This document shows positions 9,393 to 17,692 of a stretch of DNA of 64,000 nt, piece after piece; positions within the stretch are counted from its first letter, which is position 1; every line of letters begins with the position of its first letter. Source of the DNA: Paenibacillus sp. IHBB 10380 (GTDB lineage: Bacteria; Bacillota; Bacilli; Paenibacillales; Paenibacillaceae); the NCBI RefSeq assembly GCF_000949425.1, contig NZ_CP010976.1:3410001-3474000 (forward strand), read 5' to 3'. The notes beneath the pieces were generated by a model. The model was not told the origin of the DNA. It ran no database searches and saw only the letters and a list, made by a program, of their open reading frames with translations. Both the position numbers and the translations under genes were made by a program.

Positions 9393-9737
9393 TTACATCG
9401 TTGGTCCGTATACATGTTGAAGACTATCTGAAATAATTTTGTTCACATCTTCAATGATGACGCTAAGACGACGCTCAGCCTCGAACAATCGGCGAATATT
9501 TAGGTTCAATGTAAGGACATCAAATGTCTTCTCCATGGTTTCCATTTCTTCTGGTGAAGGCATATCTCCAGACATCATGCGTTGTTGAAGTTCCATTTGG
9601 CGCTCACGGAAATCCTCAAGCATTTGTTTCCCTTCAGGGTCTGTCTCAATAATGCTCATAGCAGAGCTAATTTCTTGAACCTCTTCACTTTCTTTGAGTG
9701 CCTTAGCTAGATCATGTGCTTTGTCATAAATATTCAT
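9393..9737 (-). CDS. yheA: YlbF/YmcA-family protein YheA
   Basis: This is a 114-aa all-helical protein of the YlbF/YmcA superfamily (N-terminal YDKAHDLAKALKESEEVQE, then DPEGKQMLEDFRERQMELQ). Its length and position match YheA of Bacillus. YlbF and YmcA themselves work with YaaT in regulation of RNA processing and development; the role of YheA is not established. A strong aaggagga site precedes the ATG. It is divergent from the yheCD-like cluster, a neighbourhood also conserved in Bacillus. Confidence 0.9.
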   Translation of the reverse strand: MNIYDKAHDLAKALKESEEVQEISSAMSIIETDPEGKQMLEDFRERQMELQQRMMSGDMPSPEEMETMEKTFDVLTLNLNIRRLFEAERRLSVIIEDVNKIISDSLQHVYGPTM

Positions 9738-9887
9738 TGTGTATTTCCTCCTTAGAATTCCTCTTCATTTCGAAAAATGGTCAATCACCAAGGGATATAT
9801 GTCCTCATATGATGAATTACATGCAATGTTCAGATACAATCCATATCTGACTCAAGACATCAAGTTGTTGTTGGAAGGAGATCCACG

Positions 9888-11255
9888 ATGTCCAAAAAAA
9901 AGATATCGGTCCAAATGTTCAAACCGGGCATTGTGCAGGAAAATACGATCTTGCTCGGCGAGCGGCTTGTTAAACGGTGGAAAATACCCACAAATCGCCC
10001 TCTGCAATTAGCATTTGGTTCCTTCAGACAGGAGATTATCGTCATACCTATTCCTAAATACATGGGTATGAGAATCAGTACAACGTTATCTAGGCAAATG
10101 GGTCTTCACTCTGCCCCCCTTCTGAGAATCAAATATAACGCAGGAAGTCGGACGCTTCGTATAGGACCACTAATCGGCGTCATGATCAGTCGTGATTACC
10201 CTGAAATGCCTGATAAACCATTTGGTTCCATCTCCCTGTTCTGCCACGAGCTAGTCAATGCCTGCAAGAAGCAGGGCGCATATGTATACTTCTTCACCCC
10301 GGATCAGATCAATCCGAATCACAGCACAATGAAAGGCTGGATCTATGATCATGGCTGGCGTGTGACTGACATGCCCGTCGCAGATGTCGTGAACAATCGC
10401 TTGACTTCACGAAAGTTAGAGAATAAACCTAGCGTACAGCATTTCATGAAAGAAGTAAAATCCTTGCACGGAAGCCACGTTTTTAATGAGAAATTTCTCG
10501 ATAAGACTGAGGTTTTCGATTATTTAAAGCAAAACACTTCTCTCATACGCTTTATGCCGGAGTCTTATTCCCTGAATGGTTATGATGTACTGAAGAAAAT
10601 GTGTGCTCGTTATCCTGTCGTATTTCTAAAGCCAATCCGCGGAAGTCTCGGTAAGGGAATTATTCGTATTACAAAACAAACTAACGGTACCTTTCATACT
10701 TTATCCACCAATGTGGGCGGTACACACAGGCAAATATATGCAACTCTTCCCAAGTTACTCTCAGCAATTTCAGGAAAAATGAAAAGTACACGGTATCAAA
10801 TTCAACAAGGACTCAATCTGATTGACCACGGTAAGCATCCTGTCGATTTTCGAGCTTTGGTGCAAAAGAATGGAACAGGGAAATGGAATGTAACGTCCAT
10901 TGTGGCTCGAATAGCAGGTGGTAACCATTTTGTATCCAACTTAGCCCGGGGTGGTAGTCTCAGTAATGTTAAGGAAGCTGTAAATAAAAGTAATATGCCA
11001 TTAGCTGCCAAGAATTCCGCCTTTGTCAATCTACAACAAGCCTCTTTACAAATTGCTACGGGTCTAGACGCTCTCATTCCAGCACATTTCGGGGAACTCG
11101 GAATCGACCTTGCAATGGATAACACAGGGAAAATATGGTTGTTAGAGGTCAATTCCAAGCCATCCAAGAACGATAACACGCCCCTGAATGAACAAAAAAT
11201 AAGACCCTCTGTCAGACAGCTCATTCAGTATTGCTGTTATTTGTCAGACCTTTAA
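9888..11255 (+). CDS. yheD: YheD-type endospore coat-associated ATP-grasp protein (1 of 5)
   Basis: This 455-aa protein is the first gene of a five-member YheC/YheD cluster. The N-terminal ~100 residues form a beta-rich domain shared with the third gene. An ATP-grasp fold follows: the phosphate-binding loop KPIRGSLGKGIIRI lies near residue 250, the DFRALVQK and GGSLSN segments lie in the middle, and the metal-binding ELGIDLAMDNTGKIWLLEVN near residue 415 supplies the acidic residues and asparagine. All core positions look intact, so an active ligase is expected. The substrates are unknown. Bacillus YheC and YheD are spore-coat associated proteins made in the mother cell. ATG follows aaggag by seven bases. 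Confidence 0.92.
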   Translation: MSKKKISVQMFKPGIVQENTILLGERLVKRWKIPTNRPLQLAFGSFRQEIIVIPIPKYMGMRISTTLSRQMGLHSAPLLRIKYNAGSRTLRIGPLIGVMISRDYPEMPDKPFGSISLFCHELVNACKKQGAYVYFFTPDQINPNHSTMKGWIYDHGWRVTDMPVADVVNNRLTSRKLENKPSVQHFMKEVKSLHGSHVFNEKFLDKTEVFDYLKQNTSLIRFMPESYSLNGYDVLKKMCARYPVVFLKPIRGSLGKGIIRITKQTNGTFHTLSTNVGGTHRQIYATLPKLLSAISGKMKSTRYQIQQGLNLIDHGKHPVDFRALVQKNGTGKWNVTSIVARIAGGNHFVSNLARGGSLSNVKEAVNKSNMPLAAKNSAFVNLQQASLQIATGLDALIPAHFGELGIDLAMDNTGKIWLLEVNSKPSKNDNTPLNEQKIRPSVRQLIQYCCYLSDL

Positions 11256-11266
11256 AGGAGACGGTC

Positions 11267-12394
11267 ATGACTCCTACTATCATCGGAACGCTAGGAATTT
11301 ACTGTTGTAGTAAACTCGGAGATCCTCCATTCACCGAGCAACAATTCTGTCGTAATCTAAGCCTTGCCGGTATCAAGTACGGTCTTCAGGTCGTCGTGTT
11401 CTCCTCTGAGGGAGTACACGCTGATCAATCAAATATACACGGGTATAAATATGAAAAGGGGCGCTGGGTAAAAGCCCAGTTTCCATGGCCAGATATGGTC
11501 TATGATCGGTTTCATTATCACAAAGGAATCCCTCTGGGTGCAGCGTCGAAGGTACTCTCCATGGCTTCTAGAAGCAAATCTTGCACGATGTGGGCCAGAG
11601 GATTACCCGGCAAGTACAAAGTTTATAACGTCCTACAACAAGACCCTGACATTCGTTCCTATCTTCCCCCCACCTTTCCTTACTCAGGTCCCAAATCTTT
11701 AGAGAAGTATTTACTTGATTATGAGGGGCAAGTGTTTATGAAGCCCCAAGCAGGTTCACAAGGTAAATCAACCCTTCATATCCAGCTAGACGATCATCAG
11801 ACGGGGTTGCTTAACATCCATGGTCGTGATCGCTACAACAAATCATTCATACGGAAATTTAGGAATCATGATGATGGTTTTAAGTGGATTCATCATTTCA
11901 TTAAGCAAACCCCGTTCATCATTCAACCCTACTTACACCTCTATAACAAGCAGCAGCATCCTTTTGATGTACGTGTGCTGATGCAGAAAGAGTCGCATGG
12001 AAAGTGGATGCTTACGGGCATGGCGGTACGTGAAGGAAACTCAGGCGAGATCACCTCTAATCTGCATGGTGGTGGAACAGCAACCTCCGTCTTTCCCTTC
12101 TTAATCAAGGAATTTGGAACTGCGCAAGCTGAGCAGATGGTGGCTGTTCTACACAAAATATCGAGGGATATTCCACCAATATTAGAAAATTATTATGGTC
12201 GTTTAGGCGAACTTGGCATCGATATCGGTATTGATTTCGAGGGAAATATTTGGCTACTTGAAGTGAACTCTAAACCGGGACGCACCTCCTTTAATCATAT
12301 AGGTGATCCCCGTAGTGCAGTTCTGGCAGCAGAGAATCCGCTTCGTTACGCCCGTTATTTATTGCTTCGACAACTTAGGAGGGTAAATTCATGA
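11267..12394 (+). CDS. yheC: YheC-type ATP-grasp protein (2 of 5)
   Basis: This 375-aa protein lacks the extra N-terminal domain of genes 1 and 3. Its N-terminus (IIGTLGIYCCSKLGDPPF) begins the pre-ATP-grasp domain. KPQAGSQGKSTLHI gives the phosphate loop, although the usual glycine after GK is replaced by serine. DVRVLMQK and LGIDIGIDFEGNIWLLEVN complete the ATP-grasp. The frame opens 12 codons earlier with TTG inside gene 1. ATG at 11267 is chosen because aaaggag lies directly upstream, leaving an 11-base gap. It overlaps the next gene by ATGA. Confidence 0.9.
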   Translation: MTPTIIGTLGIYCCSKLGDPPFTEQQFCRNLSLAGIKYGLQVVVFSSEGVHADQSNIHGYKYEKGRWVKAQFPWPDMVYDRFHYHKGIPLGAASKVLSMASRSKSCTMWARGLPGKYKVYNVLQQDPDIRSYLPPTFPYSGPKSLEKYLLDYEGQVFMKPQAGSQGKSTLHIQLDDHQTGLLNIHGRDRYNKSFIRKFRNHDDGFKWIHHFIKQTPFIIQPYLHLYNKQQHPFDVRVLMQKESHGKWMLTGMAVREGNSGEITSNLHGGGTATSVFPFLIKEFGTAQAEQMVAVLHKISRDIPPILENYYGRLGELGIDIGIDFEGNIWLLEVNSKPGRTSFNHIGDPRSAVLAAENPLRYARYLLLRQLRRVNS

Positions 12395-13767
12395 GTTTGA
12401 CTTTTTGTAACATTCATTTTTCGCAGCAGCCCGAGAAAGTCGTCTACATTTCAAATACACTAAGGAAAAGTCTAAAGCTATCTGACAAAAATAAAATTCA
12501 ACTTCGCTTAGGGACGTATATGGTTCCAGCAGCACTCAAAACGATAAATAAAACCGGAAATCACCTTTATTTAGGATCCGGTGTGCGCAACAACATCTAT
12601 GTCCCTAAATCAGGTGGAGTCTATGTTCGTAACTTGGAGGAAAATGAATTCCAACTTGGTCCCCTTGTCGGTATTTTATCTGATGGTCTCACTTCCTCTG
12701 CTTTACAACCCTTCGGTTCAAGAACGGGCTTTATCAAGCAATTGCTTAGGGAAGGAAATAAGAAGTGCTACATCTTTGTTTTCACACCCAAAGACATTAA
12801 CTGGAGTCAAGAGAATGTACGCGGATATTTCTTGAACGAAGCGGGTCAATTCACTCGTAAGACTGTCCCTCTCCCTGACGTAATATATAATCGACTTCCC
12901 AGCCGAAAGGCAGAAACAGGTGGTACGATGCATCAATTGAGGGAGCGGTTTGCTCGCAAAAAGATTCCCTTTTTCAATTGGAGTTTCTTTAACAAATCAG
13001 ACATTTACAACTTGATAGAGAATGATAATACGGTTAATCGTTATGTCCCAGAATCCATTATGAATCCAAGTACAGACAAAATAAAAGATATGTTAGATCG
13101 GCATCAATTTGTCTATTATAAGCCCTCTGGTGGTAGCCTGGGTAAAGGCATCTATCGCCTAACTTACCTACCTAAACGTGGTTATTTCGCCCGATATCGT
13201 AAAAGCACGGAGAATGTGCTCCTGAGATTCAGTAATTTCAATAGCCTTATGCGTATGCTCCAATCTAGGCACGGAAAATCATTACATGGTTACGTCATTC
13301 AGCAAGGCATACGTCTAATTGAGATAGACAATTGTCCCATTGATTTCCGCTTCCATATGCATAAGAACGGTAGTAATCAATGGGTCGTAGTCGGCGTTGG
13401 AGCTAAGAAAGCCGGACGCGGTAGCGTAACTACACATCTAAAAAACGGTGGGTCCCTCATGACACCTGAGCAAGCACTTAGTCGTACCTTCGGTTCTAAA
13501 TCAGAGGAAGTATTAAAACATGCCAAACAAGTAGCCATTGCGCTTGCTGAAGCTATCGAATTCCATCATCAGCATCTTCTTGGTGAAATCGGATTTGACT
13601 TAGGAATTGATCAAGATGAGAAGATCTGGATGTTTGAAGCCAATGCCAAACCAGGTCGATCCATTTTCAATCATCCTTCCCTAAAAGACGAGGGAAAAGC
13701 CTCCGTCGAACACATCCTGGAACACTGCTTATACCTAAGCAAGTTTCGCAGGAGGGATATCTTGTGA
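12391..13767 (+). CDS. yheD: YheD-type ATP-grasp protein (3 of 5)
   Basis: This is a 458-aa long-form member with the N-terminal ~100-residue beta domain (it shares the QLGPLVGILSDG junction with RIGPLIGVMISRD of gene 1) and an intact ATP-grasp: KPSGGSLGKGIYRL, DFRFHMHK and GEIGFDLGIDQDEKIWMFEAN. The ATG overlaps the stop of gene 2 by four bases and has aggagg upstream, so translation is coupled. Divergence from gene 1 is high enough that the two are old paralogues rather than a fresh duplication. Substrate unknown; a coat-associated ligase is inferred from the family name. Confidence 0.9.
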   Translation: MSLTFCNIHFSQQPEKVVYISNTLRKSLKLSDKNKIQLRLGTYMVPAALKTINKTGNHLYLGSGVRNNIYVPKSGGVYVRNLEENEFQLGPLVGILSDGLTSSALQPFGSRTGFIKQLLREGNKKCYIFVFTPKDINWSQENVRGYFLNEAGQFTRKTVPLPDVIYNRLPSRKAETGGTMHQLRERFARKKIPFFNWSFFNKSDIYNLIENDNTVNRYVPESIMNPSTDKIKDMLDRHQFVYYKPSGGSLGKGIYRLTYLPKRGYFARYRKSTENVLLRFSNFNSLMRMLQSRHGKSLHGYVIQQGIRLIEIDNCPIDFRFHMHKNGSNQWVVVGVGAKKAGRGSVTTHLKNGGSLMTPEQALSRTFGSKSEEVLKHAKQVAIALAEAIEFHHQHLLGEIGFDLGIDQDEKIWMFEANAKPGRSIFNHPSLKDEGKASVEHILEHCLYLSKFRRRDIL

Positions 13768-14876
13768 ATGACCGATATATTGAAGGTACCAAACCCGTTG
13801 TAGCTATATTGACCATGCCAGACCCTATCAAAGGGTTTCGAGGAAATCACGCTAATTTTGGTGACATCGTACGTACAGGGAAGAATTTGGGCTTTCCTGT
13901 CTATGTTGTTACGGTTCGAGACTTGAAGTTATCCGAACAAATGGTCAAAGGATACACGCTGAATACGAACGGCGAAGACTGGGAAACACAGTATTTCCCA
14001 TTACCTCAAGTGATTTATAATCGCATTCCCCAACGAGAAGATGAAGATAAGCCTGCTGTTCAGCATAAAATTAGTGCTTGCTTGCACCATCCTCATATCC
14101 GTCTCTACAATCCCTATTTTTTCAACAAATGGCATCTATTCGAATGGCTTAAAGCCTCCAAGTCCACTGACTATTTAGTACCCATGACGAAGAAGCTCAG
14201 TAGAGAAACTTCATTAGCCAAAATGCTTGATAAATACTCCTTCTTATATCTCAAGCCCGAGAGTGGAAAAGCTGGTAAAGGTATCATGATGCTTAAGTAT
14301 CAAAGCGGTAAAACGCTACCCTACAGATTAAAAATTCAAAGCAATACAAATAGCATTACGTATAAAGCTGCAACCATGAAAAGACTTTGGAGTCGACTCA
14401 AAAAGGAAACGGGTAGCTCACCTTATATTGTACAACAAGGTATTGAGCTAGCCACGGTAGATAATCGTCGTTTTGATCTTCGCATTTTGGTTCAAAAAAC
14501 AGGCAAAGGTCAATGGGGAATTACAGGTGTAGGCGCTAGAATGGCTGGTTCTAGGAGTATTACTACACATGTGCCAAGAGGGGGAAGTATTGAGAATCCG
14601 CAGAAGCTACTCTCAACATTATTCGGACCGGACATGAGAACTACGATCATGAATCGTGCAAAAACCGCATCTTTGCTCATTGCTCGTCAAGTTGAAAAAG
14701 CTTCTGGATTTGATTTAGGCGAAATGTCGATGGACTTAGGCATCGATGATATGGGAAAAATCTGGTTCTTTGAGGCCAATGCCAAACCCATGAAATTTGA
14801 TGAATCCCATATCCGCAAACGGTCATTAGAACAGATTTTTCAATACAGCCAATATTTAGCACGCCAAACAACATAA
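13764..14876 (+). CDS. yheC: YheC-type ATP-grasp protein (4 of 5)
   Basis: The 370-aa short-form member starts with GTG, and the stop of gene 3 lies inside that overlap (GTGA), with ggaggg upstream. The N-terminus has VVAILTMPDPIKGFRGN. The ATP-grasp shows KPESGKAGKGIMML, DLRILVQK, the THVPRGGSI loop and LGEMSMDLGIDDMGKIWFFEAN with the metal-binding acid and asparagine kept. It is followed by a 27-base gap and then the acetyltransferase gene in the same operon. Confidence 0.9.
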   Translation: MNDRYIEGTKPVVAILTMPDPIKGFRGNHANFGDIVRTGKNLGFPVYVVTVRDLKLSEQMVKGYTLNTNGEDWETQYFPLPQVIYNRIPQREDEDKPAVQHKISACLHHPHIRLYNPYFFNKWHLFEWLKASKSTDYLVPMTKKLSRETSLAKMLDKYSFLYLKPESGKAGKGIMMLKYQSGKTLPYRLKIQSNTNSITYKAATMKRLWSRLKKETGSSPYIVQQGIELATVDNRRFDLRILVQKTGKGQWGITGVGARMAGSRSITTHVPRGGSIENPQKLLSTLFGPDMRTTIMNRAKTASLLIARQVEKASGFDLGEMSMDLGIDDMGKIWFFEANAKPMKFDESHIRKRSLEQIFQYSQYLARQTT

Positions 14877-14903
14877 ACATCACTTATTAAAGGAGGTGAA
14901 GGG

Positions 14904-15413
14904 ATGCACATCTCATCCTTGAATACTGTGACAGAAAGACAGTGGCAGAATCAACATCAAAGTGTTATTGATTTCATTAAACATTATGGCGATAAACGAA
15001 TAACTTTGGATTCTTATCGTAAGTGTTCCAGACTGAGTAAGAGCACACTCCAGCATCCAGGAGAATCTCTACTTATAGCTACGGTTCGTGGAGATCGCGG
15101 TAGATCACTTGCAGGTGTAAGCTTCGTCTCTGGATTTGGTGATGATGTCTGCTTAATCGTCGTGCATCCCTTATACCGCAACCGACATGTGGGTACCACT
15201 CTCTTATCTTCCCAGCTCGCAACCTTAGGCCGCCTAAGCTGTCATGTCGCTCTAGATAATATAAGCAGTCTCAAAATGTGCTTTAATGCAGGACTTACGG
15301 GTCATTCATTAATGGTAGGTCCTACCGATAAACCAACCCTTAAGCTTAAAGGATCATATGCTACAATTACTTCTAACCAAGAAGGTGAACCGAATTGTCA
15401 ACTCCCGTCTTAG
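14904..15413 (+). CDS. GNAT-fold acetyltransferase-like protein inside the yheCD cluster
   Basis: This 169-aa protein carries the acetyl-CoA binding signature of GNAT enzymes, VVHPLYRNRHVGTTLL near residue 93, after strands that fit motif A (LAGVSFVSGFGDDVCLI). It then has a C-terminal half with NISSLKMCFNAGLTG, the usual alpha-4/beta-6 region. The substrate cannot be told. Its place between ATP-grasp genes 4 and 5, its strong aaaggaggtg site, and an overlap of 19 bases with gene 5 all tie it to that pathway. It could acylate the ligase product or coat protein, or act as an aminoacyl or amide-forming transferase. Confidence 0.82.
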   Translation: MHISSLNTVTERQWQNQHQSVIDFIKHYGDKRITLDSYRKCSRLSKSTLQHPGESLLIATVRGDRGRSLAGVSFVSGFGDDVCLIVVHPLYRNRHVGTTLLSSQLATLGRLSCHVALDNISSLKMCFNAGLTGHSLMVGPTDKPTLKLKGSYATITSNQEGEPNCQLPS

Positions 15414-16531
15414 GTATTCTAACGCTATACCTCAATGATAATAAACAGCTAGAGGAACGACCGGTTTACCAAAACATGATTATTGAAGGAGCGAAGTTAG
15501 GCCTCGACATTTATATATTCACGCCCATGGATGTTCATGATACGAATAAAAAAATCCATGCGTTAATGTATGATCCACAACGAAAGAAATGGTATCGCAA
15601 GTGGCGTAATTTCCCAAATATGATCTATGATCGCTGTCGTATTCAGAACAGCCATAGGTTCCAACAATTGTTGATATTCCGCAAAACCTACAATCATCTG
15701 CTATTCCTAAATCGTCCATTACGTAACAAATGGACCATTCATGAAGTACTATCTAAACGAGTTAACTTGCGGAAACATCTACCTGAGACCAAAATGTTCA
15801 AAAACTTATCCGATGTCAAAACGATGCTTCAATCCAAGCCCATTCTATACTTAAAACCTGTTAATGGAACGGGTGGTCGTGGAATTCTGCGGATCGAAAA
15901 GCTAAAGGGATCATCTCAACAATATTACATTCAGGGACGTAACCAGCAAAGAAAAATCATTTCTCCTCAAAAGGTGCACTCAGCTCGTCTAGGCTCCATT
16001 CTTCATACTTGGAATATGAAAGATCGATATCTCGTCCAAGAAGGAATTCCTGTTGAGCTACCGAATGGACGTGTTCATGACTACCGAATGCTTGTTCAGA
16101 AGAATAGACAAGGAGATTGGGCTTTAACAGGAATAGCTGGACGTGTAGGTGCGATGCGAAGCGTCACCTCTAATCTACATGGGGGTGGGAAAGCGGTATC
16201 TATAGATACCCTTCTAGCACAGTGGATTCCAGACGGGAAAAGAAGGCTACAAGTCAAGAAACAAGCCGAAAGACTGGGACTGGAAACTGCAGCTTATTTA
16301 GAGGAGACCTATGGCGCGTTGTGTGAACTCGCCCTAGATTTAGCAATTAATAAAAAAGGGGATGTATACCTCCTAGAAGTAAACCCCAAACCAGCCAGAG
16401 AAGTATTTGCTAAAAGTGGGCAAAAGCATATTTATCGGCAAGCTATTATCACGCCCTTAGAATATGCACTGTGGTTATATCACAAAAAAAAATCTCCCCC
16501 TATTCCGAAGGAAAAAGAAGAGAGTGAGTAA
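15395..16531 (+). CDS. yheC: YheC-type ATP-grasp protein (5 of 5)
   Basis: The 378-aa short-form member starts with TTG inside the end of the acetyltransferase gene and uses an aaggtg site. It has VLGILTLYLNDNKQLEERPVY at the N-terminus, the phosphate loop KPVNGTGGRGILRI (arginine where the others have lysine), the DYRMLVQK segment, and ALDLAINKKGDVYLLEVN near the end. The C-terminal tail is very basic and acidic (KKKSPPIPKEKEES) and may be disordered. It is the last gene of the operon; a repeat and a terminator follow. Confidence 0.9.
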   Translation: MSTPVLGILTLYLNDNKQLEERPVYQNMIIEGAKLGLDIYIFTPMDVHDTNKKIHALMYDPQRKKWYRKWRNFPNMIYDRCRIQNSHRFQQLLIFRKTYNHLLFLNRPLRNKWTIHEVLSKRVNLRKHLPETKMFKNLSDVKTMLQSKPILYLKPVNGTGGRGILRIEKLKGSSQQYYIQGRNQQRKIISPQKVHSARLGSILHTWNMKDRYLVQEGIPVELPNGRVHDYRMLVQKNRQGDWALTGIAGRVGAMRSVTSNLHGGGKAVSIDTLLAQWIPDGKRRLQVKKQAERLGLETAAYLEETYGALCELALDLAINKKGDVYLLEVNPKPAREVFAKSGQKHIYRQAIITPLEYALWLYHKKKSPPIPKEKEESE

Positions 16532-16598
16532 ATAATATAGTCGAATGATCAACAAATCAATATTCTCTCTCATACAATAATAAACATTGTACCAATAC

Positions 16599-16693
16599 AA
16601 GAAGAAACGGCTTCGCCGTCCTAAAAGGGACGGTAACCGTTTCTCGTAGAAATATAAGCAAAATATAGTCAAAACTTAACCCTTCTTATATTT
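16599..16693 (+). repeat. Family A double-hairpin repeat, copy 2
   Basis: This is a well-preserved copy. The GC-rich 5' hairpin has outer arms GAAACGG/CCGTTTC and inner arms GCCGTCC/GGGACGGT. After TCTCGTAGAAATATAAG comes an AT-rich hairpin whose arms are AAATATAAG and CTTATATTT. It lies between the last yheC gene and its terminator, so it is transcribed with the operon. Confidence 0.85.
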
Positions 16694-16734
16694 AGAAGAA
16701 GGAACTCCTCAAGTAGAGCGAGTCCCTTCTTCTT
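16694..16734. terminator. Bidirectional terminator after the yheCD cluster
   Basis: AGAAGAAGGAACTC pairs with GAGTCCCTTCTTCT (one mismatch) around a 12-base loop, with AT-rich flanks. It serves the plus-strand operon and the convergent gene at 16785. Confidence 0.75.
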
Positions 16735-16784
16735 ATTTGTGTTACACCACTACTTGTGTTCAGTTGATGTACATAGCGTGCAGG

Positions 16785-17546
16785 TTAAACAACCGTACCA
16801 TATATCGAGAACCACTGATTCTGCAGCTTCCAACCGTCGCTCTGCCATGCCAGTACATTCGTCACATATCCGAAACGATCAGCGTGATAGAGTCCGCTTA
16901 CTCCCTGCATTGCCATTAGTTCATATACTCCATTTCGATCAAAATCAACCGGATATAAACCGCTAAGTGGATCTACAAAACCCTCTACGGGTGCTTTTAA
17001 AGTACCGTCCGAGTTATAAATTTGATCTAAATACGCTTTACCGCGCATTGTAATATCCAATAAATATACACGCTGTGTATTCGTATTGGTCAATTGCAAC
17101 CTGTAGTCGTTCAAATAATCCACCTTATACTTCCAGTAATCATTGTACGATTCAGAGTTGAACAGAAGTTGTGCCTTCCCCTCGGCTAAGGAATACAAAT
17201 CATTAAATGTTGTCGCTCCTGATCCACCACTTTCAATCGTTACTAAGATGTCTGAAATTCGATCTCCCGTAAAATCACCTATAAACAAGCGAGGATTATA
17301 ACCCGCATTTTCACTTGGCGTAATCTGGTAGGTCTTTGACGTTGCACCATCTTTAATTAAAAGTCTAATTCCAGTAATGAACGGACTGCTGGGATCCTGT
17401 TGAATTCCTATTAGCCATATTTCATCAGGTACACCATCTCCCGTCACATCCCCACGTCCACTATCCAGAATATGCTCTCTATTCAGCGTTTGGCCCCCTG
17501 CTGACCTTGTGGCATAACTAGGCATACCATTCATATACTGCATCAT
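16785..17546 (-). CDS. FG-GAP/VCBS-repeat-like protein
   Basis: This 253-aa protein is built of beta-propeller-type repeats with calcium-loop-like motifs: GRGDVTGDGVPDEIWLIG (about residue 30), LFIGDFTGDRISDILV (about 80) and VDFDRNGVYELMA (about 205). Such repeats are common in secreted or surface proteins, but no signal peptide is visible from this start. The frame opens 30 codons earlier. ATG at 17546 is preferred since aaggag sits eight bases before it. Paenibacillus genomes contain such stand-alone VCBS proteins with no assigned role. Confidence 0.72.
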   Translation of the reverse strand: MMQYMNGMPSYATRSAGGQTLNREHILDSGRGDVTGDGVPDEIWLIGIQQDPSSPFITGIRLLIKDGATSKTYQITPSENAGYNPRLFIGDFTGDRISDILVTIESGGSGATTFNDLYSLAEGKAQLLFNSESYNDYWKYKVDYLNDYRLQLTNTNTQRVYLLDITMRGKAYLDQIYNSDGTLKAPVEGFVDPLSGLYPVDFDRNGVYELMAMQGVSGLYHADRFGYVTNVLAWQSDGWKLQNQWFSIYGTVV

Positions 17547-17692
17547 TATATCTGCTCCTTCGTATAGGTATTTACCTATACTGTATGAACAGAGGAACAC
17601 TGAGGTGCTTACTTCGGGTAGGGTAGGATAGGCCAATACATCGGAACCAGTCTTTATTGATTTCTAAATATATTCTCTTTCGAAGGATAGAA

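Noticed and set aside
9739..10063. Frames on both strands at the start of the first yheD-like gene
   Set aside because: Shadows of the yheD-like gene; neither has a ribosome site or protein-like sequence.
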